Shown piece by piece: positions 1 through 10,905 of a stretch of 64,000 nt of DNA. The position numbers and the translations under genes are program-made. Within the stretch, counting starts at the first letter, position 1; each line of letters opens with the position of its first letter. This DNA is from Icerya purchasi (Eukaryota > Arthropoda > Insecta > Hemiptera > Monophlebidae), in assembly GCA_039619475.1 (NCBI GenBank), contig CM077116.1:296774464-296838463 (forward strand). The letters are read 5' to 3'. Under the pieces are notes generated by a model. It was not told the origin of the DNA. It searched no databases and saw only the letters and a list, made by a program, of their open reading frames with translations.

Positions 1-574
1 GTATAAACATATATTTGGTTCGAAATAAAGGTTACTAATTTCACTTAATCGGTGTGTTTTGTTTAGGTAAAAGGTAACTTTGAAATACACACCTATTATT
101 ACGTATAATTCGCAAAATGCAGGTTGATCTGATTATTCCCCGCGTAATTTATGCACCGCCTTTTTTGACAGGTTGAAAACGGAAAAAAAGTGCGTAAATT
201 ACGCGAGTAAATACGGTAATAAAGTTCCATCATCGAGACCGGCTGAAATGGCTTCGACTAAAGAAGTTTTACACTCGGATATAAACGGGCTTAAAATTAT
301 CTTTTTTTTCAACTATGCATTTGTAACTCTAACATTAAGTATAAATAATTGTAACTGAAAGTTAGTTAATAGTAATAATAATATTATAATAATATTGTAA
401 TAATATTTTCACTATTAAATCGAATTAATATTCTCCGCTTCATGTTACTTTTTTAAATACATATATTTATTTAATGTCGCGCAACCGAAAGGTTATTTGC
501 CACACGGAAATAGATTTACATCATCAATTTAAGTGTATTATACAATCAAAGATTTACATCGAGTATTAAACTAA
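1..574. other. No gene recognised; A+T-rich sequence
   Basis: A+T-rich sequence with short chance reading frames only. A 61-codon plus-strand frame near 173-358 has no recognisable domain and low-complexity composition. The last 40 bases may be the 3' untranslated end of the minus-strand LINE fragment that follows. Confidence 0.5.
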
Positions 575-1090
575 AACAATAACTACACTCGATTAATTAT
601 ACTACAGTCTTGCAAGAAGTGGAAAATAGAGTTAGCAATGTTTCCAAGTATCGCTGTTATCTCCGGTTCCGAGCCGAAATGTTCGTATCTTCGATTCGAG
701 TAATTTCTGCATTCCAGTAGGACATGTTGAATTGTTATTTGTACTCCGCATTGATCGCAATATGGAGCTGGCGTGCGATTTAGCAAGTACGAATGCGTAA
801 TGAGACTGTGACCTATTCTTAGTCTGGCTAGGATAGTTTCCTCCTTTCTTGACGTCCTGTACGAGGGATGACCACTCTCCGATATTGGGTTTTATTTTAT
901 GAAGTTTATTGTTATTTGCAGTGTCCCATTCTGTCTGCCATAGATTTTCCACTGAGGTTGCGATATTTTTGAATTCAAATTTTACTAGACTTTTTTGGAT
1001 TTCCAAGGATGCGTTTGTTAGATGGCTTCGAAGTATAATGAGAAAGCTATCCTGTTTTATGTTACCTGTATGTGCGAAAGGATGCAAATG
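575..1090 (-). mobile_element. LINE 3' fragment (I-group), decayed
   Basis: This is the C-terminal end of a non-LTR retrotransposon ORF2 read on the minus strand in two frames. The upstream part (about 1087-820) has the linker seen after the RT/RNase H region of I-group elements (LWQTEWD, NKLHKIKP). The last part (786-583) carries the terminal zinc-binding-like motif CDQCG then H and C (LNRTPAPYCDQCG). At least one frameshift near 790-830 separates the two. The copy is 5' truncated and has no EN or RT domain, so it is dead. Family assignment is by recognition of these C-terminal motifs, not by alignment. Confidence 0.75.
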
Positions 1091-1465
1091 AAAAGAAAAG
1101 ATCGAGTCCGTTATACGTTATATTAGTTATTATTAAATTGAAATAGAAAACAGTAACGACGGCCAGTAAACAACAATATTGCCTAAATAAAAGTATTTTT
1201 ATTCTGTCTTCTTATTTTTGTAGATTACTATTTTTGAATAATTTAACCGCCGCAGTAAAATATTTTCCTTCTGTCTGGCACCTATCTAAGCGAGATTTAC
1301 CCTTTCCGACGGGCGAAATAATAGCGCTTTCTGAGCCCCCTCCCCATAGCGCATTCGCTTTTTAGGGCGGACGTGAACATATATTTTACCTCCGGCGAAA
1401 GGATAAAGTTTACGGACATATATTTTTTTGATAATGCAAAATGTTACATGGTAATAAGATCTAAT
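1091..1465. other. No gene recognised
   Basis: Intergenic sequence between a LINE fragment and an inverted-repeat element. It has a slightly G+C-richer patch near 1290-1390 but no reading frame or repeat that I can support. Confidence 0.4.
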
Positions 1466-1703
1466 GAGACCAATTGTTTTATTAAAAATATTATAAAAAA
1501 CACCCGTACTAGAGAAAATTATATTTTAAATATCTATTAGTGGCATGATTCCATGTACGTAACTCCGAAACATGTCGGCTCTTTTTAACACTCTGAACTA
1601 TAATTTTCTCTAGTACGTGTTTTATATATAATATTTTTAATAAAATAATAACAGAAAATGGACTTTACTATTTACAACTTAAATATGAAAAAGAGACCAA
1701 TTG
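1466..1703. mobile_element. Inverted-repeat element (MITE-like) with flanking direct repeat
   Basis: Two arms of about 48-50 bases, roughly 1476-1524 and 1600-1651, are near-perfect inverted copies of each other (core TACTAGAGAAAATTATA and its reverse complement TATAATTTTCTCTAGTA) around a centre of about 75 bases. An 11-base direct repeat, GAGACCAATTG, lies at 1466-1476 and at 1693-1703, touching the left arm and about 40 bases beyond the right arm. There is no coding capacity, so this fits a non-autonomous DNA transposon or foldback element. Superfamily is not clear because the direct repeat is longer than usual and does not abut both arms. Confidence 0.6.
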
Positions 1704-1886
1704 ATGTTTTAAAAACTGTAACGGTAGATACAAAAATCACGGACAGCGGTCGCCTACACACAAATAAATGCTGCTGAACAATTAAACCTCCTAAATGCAT
1801 GCCTAAAACTACTTTCCAGCCCTCCGGAAATATGTTAGCATCATCATAACACCCAAAACCTGGTAAATTCCTTCTAATCCAGAAAA

Positions 1887-2186
1887 CTATCTAAATATAA
1901 TCCGCCTCAGCCACTGGGAAAAATAGTCCGCCACAGACTCCCGCACTTTCTGCAAAACTCTACCATCACTCCAAATGAGCAGTTCGACTTCAGATCCTAA
2001 CACTCTACCACCAACAAATTCTCCGCTTAATCTCTCCATCCAACTTGGATTTCGCAAAAAAAAAAACCTCCACTTTGCAGTTTTCGTAGTACCGAAAAGA
2101 CAAGGTTTTCCTTGTCTTCTTCGAATTCTACCTCTCCTTTTTTCAAAACAAATTTTTTTAAGCCAGACACAGCCGAAATCCCTCAA
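1887..2186 (-). pseudogene. Open frame of 99 codons, unknown
   Basis: A minus-strand frame of 99 codons, basic in its first half (KRRGRIRRRQGK) with a more protein-like tail (VRESVADYFSQWLRRI). It lies between a MITE-like element and a LINE fragment, so it could be a fossil of a transposable-element protein. I do not recognise a domain and cannot exclude that it is a chance frame. Confidence 0.25.
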
Positions 2187-2404
2187 GACTCTGTATGTAT
2201 TTTCACTCTTTATAATTTATAATTACTTGACATCTTCAAAATCCTTCAAAACAGAACTCTTCCAATATGAAGAAAAGACAACCATGCTGACCACAGCATC
2301 CCTCTTGTCACCAAAAGATTGTAAACAACCTTAGATAGTCTAAAAGACTAGCAATCTCTCTTTAGGAAATCCAGGTAAACCCAGTCAACCCATATTCTTC
2401 TGTA

Positions 2405-2830
2405 GGCGACGCATCCCCACCATAGATTTAATCTACAACGATACTCCCATCTACCGGTCCACTCACGTCAAATACCTTGGAATCTACAAGGAACGTAGAA
2501 CCAGCAAACCTCTCTACTCTCTACTGAAATCCTGTCACTGTCCATTAGAGGTTACGCCGCCTCCACTAATTTTCACCGCATTCAAATCAAACAGAACAAA
2601 GTTCTAAGACTCATCTCTAATGTCCCACCGTTCCTCTCCAATCGTCAAATGCATCACAATCTAGGCTTATAAAAACACCCAATTAGCTTATGCTAAAGCC
2701 AGGGAAATCGCTGCTACTTATTCAGAACCTTTTCTCCCTGCCGAAGTAACCCTCATCTCCACCCATGCAAGAGAACTCGCCTTAACGCTGTACATAATCT
2801 CTAGTCCTCTACACATCACCTATTCATTGT
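2405..2830 (+). mobile_element. LINE ORF2 C-terminal fragment (Jockey-type), decayed
   Basis: Plus-strand translation in shifting frames gives the region after the RT catalytic site of Jockey-group LINEs: a THVKYLGIY block near 2460-2490, then RIQIKQNKVLRLISN followed by RQMHHNLGL near 2575-2670, and a degraded tail (AKAREIAATYSEPF) near 2690-2730. Stops and frameshifts interrupt it and no EN or FADD/YADD region remains. It is a dead 5'-truncated copy. Confidence 0.65.
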
Positions 2831-3329
2831 TCACGATGAAATAAGTTAAAATCGTCTAGGCATCAACTTAATTATTATCTCTCTTGTCTTTGTTGTTGTT
2901 GCTGCTCTCTTAAATTTGCATTCTGTGTTTTTCACCAATCACTCGCGTCTTCAAAGCGACATGGGCTGACGGTTATCCGGCACTCTCTATTCAACAGAGT
3001 TAGTCCAATTATTGTTCATTCGAACAGCAAGGTTATTGCTGCATAACGACTCGAAGAATTTCTTCAGCTGATAAATACTGGATAGCTTGCGTAATTCGAA
3101 GTACCATATTCTCGTTTGTTGTAGGTTACTCTGTGCATAATGTTCTCTTTAATTTTTCTTAACATAAATTAGTTTAAAATGGTTAATTTTACTGAACCAT
3201 ATTTACCAGTCTCCCGCGCAGGAAATAATTCGCTTAGTTGGGTTCGGATCAGCTTTGATGTATAAGCTAGACAACCACCCTGTTGAAACTAAAGCCATTA
3301 ACGTTACACTAAGGAAAATTAATTTTTTC
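2831..3329. other. No gene recognised
   Basis: No credible reading frame or repeat structure was found in this stretch. Confidence 0.4.
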
Positions 3330-3990
3330 CAACAAAGACAGTTTTAAATATCTATTATGATTCATGTTCCCATCAAAAAAGAGAGGATCGTACGATCTCA
3401 TTCTTAATAATCACCGCCAGATATTGCATTTTCAAATATGTTAATTAGCCACCTCTCTCAATCAGTTCAAATTCCTGTCAGACCAATAACCACAGTTCCA
3501 ATTATCAATCTCATAGTTACTCTTAAAGGAGAATTCGTCCAAAAACAGAATCTCTCGATGGAAATAACTAGGCTTCTCTCATGCTCGATTGCAAAATGTT
3601 AATAATTTTGTTTACGATCACCTTAACATTTTGTGAAGTTGTGCCCGGAATGGATGAAACTTATATAATTGCAACAAAATTCGCTGAACTGGAGCTTCAC
3701 GACACAGCCGGAAGTCCTTTTCTTGGCGTCTAAAGCTGTTTTGTGGGGGAAACATAATCTCGGTAATCCTCATATCTCGAATTGGCCTGCAAATTTTTCT
3801 GCTTTTTCTTATGATTCTTAACATATGCCAGTAAACTTAAGAAAATTTTTCGCGAATGAGAAGATTTTTAATGGAACCGCTCTCGCCATAATCGTTCGGC
3901 TGCAGAAGAAGTATTTCCACATCCTCCTAGTATTTGAAGCATCTCAACAGCTTCCTCATTTAAATAAACTATAACTGCAAGCTGTTAAAA
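3330..3990 (-). pseudogene. Degenerate mariner-like DDE transposase with DUF4817-type N-terminal helix-turn-helix
   Basis: Read on the minus strand in several frames. Near 3985-3880 the N-terminal DUF4817-type helix-turn-helix is visible (NEEAVEMLQILGGCGN, then AAERLWRERF). Next comes the linker with ILLQLYKFHPFRAQLHKML (about 3690-3630), resembling the RILKK-KFHPYH-QLHQ linker of insect elements. Then comes the first catalytic block, REILFLDEFSFKSN (about 3560-3520), followed by YWSDRNLN and FFDGNMN. The D of FLDEFSF matches the first DDE aspartate. Later catalytic residues are not visible before the copy ends. There are many stops and frameshifts, so this is a fossil. Confidence 0.65.
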
Positions 3991-4382
3991 TAAAATTTGA
4001 AATTTTGATCAGTAACGTCAGACAGGGTGATAATAATAGTACTATTAAAACTTACTGATTTTCTTTTTGTGGTAACTATTTCAATAACAAAAAAAAAAAA
4101 AAAAAAATACAGAAACACGCGACGCACGACTTAAACTCCAAAACACTTTCATTCAAATAAAATAACTGCTAGTCGTTGAATGAAATATAAAGTTTTATCA
4201 ACAATATTACATTAAGATAGAGTAATAGCAATGGTATGAGCAACATTAATAATTACTGACGTTGTACAAAGAAACGCATAAACGCGTAACCGTACGTTAA
4301 ACCGTACGATCGGTAAAATATCGCGTTATATACAAAAATATTTAGAAGAATGTACTGTTAAATGTAATACTGTTGACACTAT
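3991..4382. other. No gene recognised; A-rich tract at about 4090-4108
   Basis: A+T-rich intergenic sequence with a homopolymer A tract and no supported feature between the dead transposase and the inverted-repeat element. Confidence 0.4.
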
Positions 4383-5358
4383 GTATATATTTCACAGGGT
4401 TATTAATTCACAATAATATGCCGAACACAAATAATAAAATGTACTATAAAATTATACGAAGAATAAAAATATATTAAAAGAAAATAAAAAAAAACATCGA
4501 TCAGTTTCGACGAATTACCGTCATTATCAAGAAATATGTTTTGTGTATTTTATATAATTTCATAGTATATTTTTAACCGACTTCAAAAAAGGAGGAAGTA
4601 TTCAATTCGATTGTATTTTTTTTTTTTTTTTATATTTTTTTTATGTGTGTGTTACCTCAGAACTTTCTTCTAGATGAACCGATTTTGATGGTTCTTCTTT
4701 TATTTGAAAGGTGGTGTTTCTCATGTGGTCCCATTTAAATCTGATCAAGATCTGACTGATAGTTTTTAAGTTATCCTTAATAATACGGGAAAATTGAAGC
4801 TTTTTGGATGCTTTTCATTCATGATTGTTTTCACCGTCGGATTAGATTTATTGACTTAAAATACTAAAATGCTTTTTTACAAAAAATAAATACCGACTTC
4901 AAGGTTTATTATACAAATTTAAAAATGCACTAAAAAGTAAAAAATAATTACTCCCGATAAAAAATATATATCAGAGTAATGTAACACTTAAGTGGTGATA
5001 TCGTAATTCTTATACAACATTAATTTTTTGGAGTTGGAATTAAATTCACGTTACTATATCTAGGAACAATTTAATGAACATTTAATGCAGTTTTTAATTA
5101 TTATTTTAATATGAATTGGTGCCAATTCTAATTAAGGTTTTAATATTGTATAAGAATTACGATATCACTTTAAGTTATATCACTCTGATATATATTTTTT
5201 CTTATTGGGAGTAATTATTTTTTACTTTTTAGTGCATTTTTAAATTTGTATAATAAATCTTCAAGTATCGGTATTTATTTTTTGTAAAAAAGCATTTTAT
5301 TTTTTTATTATTCGTGTTTGGCATATTATTGCGAATTAATAACTTCGTGAAGTATATC
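4383..5358. mobile_element. Large inverted-repeat (foldback) element with asymmetric internal insert
   Basis: Outer arms 4383-4441 and about 5300-5358 are inverted copies (core TATTAATTC-CAATAATATGCC and its reverse complement). Inner arms of about 165 bases, 4866-5037 and 5140-5302, are also inverted copies (for example TATAAGAATTACGATATCAC near 5150). On the right the inner and outer arms are contiguous; on the left they are separated by about 430 bases (4442-4871) bounded by AAAATG. No coding capacity. It looks like a non-autonomous foldback DNA element. Confidence 0.65.
4442..4871. repeat. Insert in left arm, with ACCGACTTCAAAAAAGGAGG-type repeat
   Basis: This segment is absent from the mirror position on the right side of the foldback element. 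It contains the string ACCGACTTCAAAAAAGGAGG (about 4577) followed by text such as GAACCGATTTTGATGG, which I recall as a dispersed insect repeat. It is bounded on both sides by AAAATG. I infer a nested insertion; the alternative is loss from the right arm. Confidence 0.45.
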
Positions 5359-5627
5359 GATTTAGAAGAAATGTTGACATTAGCGAAAATGTTCACTTAA
5401 AAAATTGTAAAACGGATAATAAATTTCAAATATTCTTCGATATAATTTCGAGTTTTGTAATCTAATTAAACTTCTTTAGAGGGCATTTCGAAATCGAAAA
5501 GAAAAGGTTCAGAAAAAGAAATTTTAAACAATTTTTTTTTATTTTTCATAGTATAGTTGGAACCCATAAAAAAATATCTTCATTCCATTTAAAAAAAAAA
5601 CAAACTTTTAGTACGAATAGGCCATTT

Positions 5628-5655
5628 TCGATAAGGGCAGAAATCGAAAATGTTT
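5628..5655. repeat. Small hairpin
   Basis: CATTTTCGAT and ATCGAAAATG form perfect inverted 10-base arms separated by a loop of about nine bases. No function is evident. Confidence 0.35.
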
Positions 5656-5788
5656 CCGGTCGATATGGCACAGTCAGTAATAGGGAGGATATGAATTTTT
5701 CATGTTACTAGATATTCTAGATTTTAAAAGGGATAACGGCTGGTTTCGTAATCTGTCGAAAATAGTGAACTGGACGGAGCATAAATGT

Positions 5789-5873
5789 TATACAAGGATG
5801 AGCAAAAGTCAGGGTGCACTATCAAAAACTGCATGAATGCGTTTGCACCCTGACTTTTGCTCACCCCTGTATA
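5789..5873. mobile_element. Minimal TIR-TIR element (about 85 bp)
   Basis: The arm ATGAGCAAAAGTCAGGGTGCA is inverted as TGCACCCTGACTTTTGCTCA about 27 bases later, and the outer bases also pair (TACAAGG against CCCTGTA). Flanking bases are TA on both sides, as expected for Tc1/mariner insertion. Almost nothing remains between the arms, so this is an internally deleted DNA transposon or a short palindromic MITE. Confidence 0.55.
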
Positions 5874-5879
5874 TTAAAT

Positions 5880-6734
5880 ATTAAAATAAAAAATAAAAAA
5901 GATAAATTACGACTTCTCGAACTAGCCAAATGTCGAGCATCGTGACCTTGTGACGTTTTTCTGTAAATTAAGTATTGCAGTTTAGCTTTATTCAAATTTC
6001 AGCTCTTTCGCCTTCGTATAAATATTACAATTGTTTGTGACATGACTTTAGGTTAGATCTTTTTTTAATACTTTTTCTTAGGGCAAATGTTTGACTGAAA
6101 GAAAAAATAACAAAGTACATATCGAAGGACGTAAAGACTTTTTTCATTTATTTATTTTCGGTGATGAACATCTTCTTATAAAGTGAAGTAAAAATTTTGT
6201 GGATTTTATTATGCCTCATTAATGTGTTTTTTTCAACATTGCAGTACTTATAATATCCAACTGAAACTAGAGATAAATTAAGAATCCCCACAACGTTTAA
6301 AAAAAGGGGAAAAACACTAATACCTGAAATTTTTATTAATACCCGAAAATAAACGAAGAGCGAGAAAATAAATAACAAACCATCAGCAATGTCAATTATT
6401 TTGAAGAACGCTGTAAGTAAACTTTTTAAGAGATAAAATTTGGTTGTTTTTTTTTAAAATTTTGCAAGTCATAATTACGAGTAGTCTTTTTCTTTCAAGC
6501 GTAAACACTAATCAAACGTACCGTGTTATTTTATAAACGATAATGTTATCGGCTCGTTTTTCAGATACTGAATCAATTCAGCGATTAAAAGTAAAGGATA
6601 ACGCAAATTCGAACGCAGGTTAGTTTTATTATTTCGTTTATGATGACCGAAATGGATTTGTTGTTTAAATTCGAGTGAAAAAAGTAAATGGCAAAAATCA
6701 GCAATATGACATTTAATCTAAAACAAGTTTTTCA
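5880..6734. other. No gene recognised
   Basis: A+T-rich stretch. A 76-codon minus-strand frame near 6148-6378 is hydrophobic and low in complexity and has no recognisable motif, so it is treated as chance. Confidence 0.4.
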
Positions 6735-7310
6735 TAATGGGTGTTCCGAATTAAAGAAATCATTGATCAAGTAGCCAGAGACGCTTCCTACCTTCCTGAA
6801 ATTATCTCTCTGTCTACTTCTTTCGATATCAGATCCTATACGAAGTACCTGATTTCCCATTCCTGGCAACAATCTTGGTCATCTCAACCATCTAATCAAC
6901 TCGTAACGATTAAACCTAATACTTTAGTCCCTGCTTCCAGTCTATTCCGATCCAAAAAGAAGAAAATCATTCTTACTCGACTTGGAATCTCCTGCACGGC
7001 CCTCATTCATTCTCACTTAATCCAACGTCTTGATCCTCCCACCTGTCTCTTCTATCAAAACCACCTTCTCAACATATTGCACATCTTATTATCGTGTCCT
7101 TCACTTCAACCTCAAATATCCTCTCCTAATCTTCCGCACTTAATTCTCTAAATTCTTTCTGAAAACTTTACTCACTTTGACAACCTCTTTCTCTTTTTGA
7201 AAAACCTTAAACTCCTACACCTAATCTCCGGTTGCATATGGCCCGATGAGTAGCCGAAAGCGCCGTTTTTTTTTTTTGTTTTTTTTTGTAATAATAAATA
7301 AATAAATAAA
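6735..7310 (+). mobile_element. LINE 3' fragment with 3' UTR and TAAA-rich tail
   Basis: A 136-codon frame (6741-7151) corresponds to the end of an I-group LINE ORF2: a basic linker (SWQQSWSSQPSN), KKKKIILTRLGISC (compare RRREEVVLARLRIGH in better copies) and a degraded terminal Cys/His region near 7050-7110. The 3' UTR has AGTAGCCGAAAGCGCCG (about 7241), a motif seen at the 3' ends of this group, followed by T-rich sequence and an AATAAATAAATAAA tail near 7293-7311. No EN or RT; 5' truncated. Confidence 0.65.
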
Positions 7311-8649
7311 ATAATTGCTCGTTATTATTTGTTAAATACATGTCCTTTGTTGGCGAGTCCAAAAAAAAAAAAAAAAAAAAAGCTGGCTTTTTTAATTCTT
7401 TCGTATTTCTTATATACAATTTTTCTTAGAAATTTCGAATTCGTAGATTTTTTTCCATTTTTCGGCTTCATCAATCTTATATTTTTATTTTTTCATTTAT
7501 ATCATCCTTATTTACTGATATCAATCATATTTTTCAATCGAGAAAAAGTCATTTAGTTTCTGCGTGAATATTTATAACGTGTTAGTAAATTTTAAGCTGA
7601 ATACATCTACTTTTTTTTAAATATTTCGGAATTATTTAATTTTTTCTTCGAATTTTCATATTAACCCTAAATTCGGTTATTTCGCTTTTGTATAATTTCC
7701 TTATCATCATTGTTTAATTCAGTTTAATAAAGAAACATCCAAAAACATATGTCACATATATTTTTCATAATACACACATATCATTGTGACGTGGGCTAAT
7801 AGAGTTTACTTACTGAAAGTTATTTATAGTTCCGTCCTACATGCTCCAAAACTCAAAATAATTTCGCAATATTAAAATTTGGTCTTAATCTGCTCAATTT
7901 TGATTTTAAAAAGAACTTCCCTGCACCTTAATATATATCGCGGTGAAGGTTAATGATGCCTCCTCGAAACAATCGGTAAAAATCAATTGTAAATGAATAA
8001 ACAGTTAAATAATTACTTAAAAATGCTTTTTAATTATGATAAAAAAGTTATTTTAAATTATCCAGACAATTAAATAACTTTAACGAAAAATCAGTAGTAG
8101 TGGTATGCTTTAATTTTTCTTCACCGTTCGATGCAAAATCAATACAATCACTTGTGAGTCACTCGCTGCAATTAATCGTAGCTCTTTTTACGAAGTTGCC
8201 GTAATTAATGTTAGTGGCAAACAATAGATATATGAGAATAGTAAGATTATACGGATGATTGCAAAGAACTCGATTAAAAATATTGAAGAAGTGCCTTAAG
8301 GAAAAATAGATGAAGAGACACTAGATTTTTCCTAAATTTTATACATTGCAACGAAGAGGAAAAAGAAACCCACCGAAACAAAGAAAGAGAAAAAAAAAAA
8401 TAAAGTAAATAAATGAGAATCGAAATACATTAAATCAAAATAATCCTCCGCGCACACAAGATACTTATATAAAAATATTATTTTGTAAACTTAAAAATCA
8501 AAAATTGAACTTTCTCTCCGCATCCTAGCAGGTAATGCAGGGAATACGGTAGAGATACCTATCGAGGGATATCAGTTTATTAAAAGAAGTATGTCTACTA
8601 TCTTTAAACTTTCCACAATTAAACAAAAGATGATTTATGTCTTCTAAGA
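7311..8649. other. No gene recognised; homopolymer tracts
   Basis: Contains an A tract at about 7362-7381 that could be the tail of a lost retroelement, and A+T-rich sequence. Reading frames here are hydrophobic or low in complexity. Nothing can be supported as a gene. Confidence 0.4.
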
Positions 8650-10660
8650 AATTAACTGATGTGTGATCATTATCATTACATTGTAGGGTCTTCTATATAC
8701 AATCTAGATACCGTTACAATTCCAGCTAACGAAGGTTTCTTTATCTTTAAAGCTCATTTAGTATTTAGCGTTTTATTTGATGAATTATTGATGATTTCTT
8801 CGAGTTTATTTTCAAATTTCGTAAAACGGATTCTGATTGACTTTTGCCTGAGATTAGCATCGTTTTTTTCAAATATTTTTAGAATATCATTTGGCGTAAC
8901 AGCGAAGTCAGAAAGAGAATGTTTTTAAACAGTCTTCTGTAGGACGGCTCTTAACAACGCCTTTCTAAATTTATAGTTATGTCGTTTTCTTCATCTTTTC
9001 CATATTTCATAACCTTTGTTTTCTCCGGATTTATTCTTAATCCAATTGCTTTTAGTGTTTTTTCTAAGCTTCACCTTCTGAATTTGACTTTCTGCTATTC
9101 GTATGATATCGTCGGCAAAACGAACATGATTCATGTACTTACCGTTTACATTTATCCCATTGGTTACCCATCGTAGATTTCTTAGGGCAAATTCAAGGGT
9201 AGCATTAAATAACTTCACTGAAATACCTTGTCTCACTCTCTTTTTTATCTGAAATTTCTCTGTTACGCCGTGTAGTCATGTTCTGTATCGAGTCTACATA
9301 CATTTTATTTATCTTGCGATTTTCTAATGCTTTCAAAATTCCCCAGATTTGCATCGAGTCAAAAGCCTTTTTCAAGTCTACCAATCCTGAGTATCCTATA
9401 ATTTTTTAATTTTTTTTTTATATGCCTGCTTATGTATCAGGATTGTAATCGAAGTTTGTAATTCGAATATTATAATTTCTTCGCCCTCATTTATCATTTC
9501 AGGAAGAATTCCATCCATGCTCGGAGTTCTCTTTGATTTCATTTATCTCACTTCTGCTTTCAATATAACTGGTGTTTCTTTGCCTATATCGATGCCTAAA
9601 CTGTTATCAGTAATTTCCTATTTTTTTCATTTTTATTACCATACCAGTGATTTGTAGTATACGTATCGTCTTTTACTTCTCTCTGTATTTCCTTGTGTAC
9701 AGATATTATCTGATGCTCCATTTTTTTTTTAAATTCCTTCATAATACTTTTAACTCTTTTTTTTTTTTAATATTATTTCTGTTATTTCGGAATTGTCATA
9801 TTCGAGATTATGTCTTCTTTAATTTTTCTTCTTATTATTCATTAATTTCGACACGTTCTATAGAATACCTATCTTTCTGATTTACAATATCCTTTCGCTT
9901 CTCTATTAGTTGTATGATTTGATGAGTTTTCTTTTCCATCTTCTTCTATGCGTAGGTATATTAATTCTTTCTTCTCTTATTTTTTTTATTAGTTCTTGCG
10001 TGTCCATTCGTCTAGTGTTATTTTTTTTTGTTGAATTCTTCAATCCTTCCAGTTTTATGTTTAATCTTCTGTTATACTCATCCTTCCGATTGGTTTTCTT
10101 TATTTTTTTAAAGCGTTTAAATCTGTGTAGTTTTTTTGTTACAGACTATCTTACATCGCATTTTTTTTTTGCTGTTAAGGAGGGGTACTAAACCACACAC
10201 TGCATGTAACTCTGCTGTGTGTACTGAACTAGCGCACATATGATGGTATACGTGGTGGTTTGCTATTGCCTACCACGTGATTATTAGCGATTATTTATTT
10301 ATTTAATTCTTGTAATAAGTTCGTCGTCGCTCGGGATCAAACCCGTGACCGCCGTAACGGAAGTCAAGCGCTCTAGCAACTAGGCTAGATTACAGTTGAT
10401 GAAATCTGCTAGCATACTTCCTATCTCGTTTTTATTACCCAGTTCGTTATTACCTATACACCTATAATTACTTTTGTTTTTTCTAGTTTCTTTACACTGA
10501 GCCTAGCATTGAAGTCCCCCACAATAATTGTTTAGTTCGTTTTCTCTATTTTTATTGTGTTCACGATACTTGCATATAGTTCTATTTCAATGTTTTCGCT
10601 AGCAGTTGTATGGATGTATGTTTGTATTATTCATATTGTAGGGAGTACGGGATGAACCTT
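8650..10660 (-). mobile_element. RTE-type LINE, decayed, interrupted by a SINE
   Basis: Minus-strand order, 5' to 3'. The endonuclease part near 10640-10400 has IQTYIHTTASEN and TIIVGDFNARL, then NNELGNKNEIGSMLADFIN. A SINE lies inside this domain. Downstream EN-RT linker remnants include RRLNIKLEGL (about 10060). Next are SMDGILPEMINEGEE (about 9510), LVDLKKAFDSMQIWG (about 9385) and RQGISVKLFNATLE followed by the catalytic FADD in MNHVRFADDII (9236-8991). The wording RQG-S-KLFNATLE and GININGEYLNHLRFADD is characteristic of RTE-clade elements. Many stops and frameshifts; non-functional. Confidence 0.7.
10161..10392 (-). mobile_element. tRNA-derived SINE inside the RTE copy
   Basis: Minus strand. 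The tRNA-like head (10392-10322) has an A-box-like TAGCCTAGTTGCTAGAGCGC (complement of 10368-10387) and a B-box-like GGGTTTGATCCC (complement of 10333-10344), the internal promoter layout of RNA polymerase III. The body includes GTAGGCAATAGCAAACCACC, a motif seen in other arthropod SINEs. It ends in ten A residues (T tract 10161-10170). It splits the RTE endonuclease coding sequence after FIN-C-N. A possible short TSD (TGTAA) flanks it but is not convincing. Confidence 0.65.
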
Positions 10661-10829
10661 TAAACACGCTGCACAATAACAACGGCCCAAATGCAGCTGC
10701 CCCTGACAAATCATCCCATCCCCGGTCTGCGTTCAAGTTGAATATACCCTTTTCAGGGCCACCATTGACGAGAAAATCATTTCGAATTATGTCTGTAAAT
10801 ATAGAAGGATTAACATCAACAAGCAATTC
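10661..10829 (+). mobile_element. LINE ORF2 N-terminal fragment (endonuclease start)
   Basis: Plus-strand translation gives RSAFKLNIPFSGPPL then SFRIMSVNIEGLTST, the start of an apurinic-type endonuclease domain as found at the beginning of LINE ORF2. It stops abruptly near 10829 where LINE-B RNase H sequence begins. It may belong to the LINE-A family, but LINE-A copy 1 is a separate insertion with its own TSD. Confidence 0.45.
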
Positions 10830-10905
10830 TTTTTATAGCTTCTACTAGCAATATATCCAAGGTTCTCTTATGTTCTGATTCAAATGGCATTTTACAAGCC
10901 ATTGC

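Noticed and set aside
1156..1167. ACGACGGCCAGT, as in a common cloning-vector primer site
   Set aside because: Only 12 bases match and the surroundings are ordinary insect sequence; coincidence, not vector contamination.
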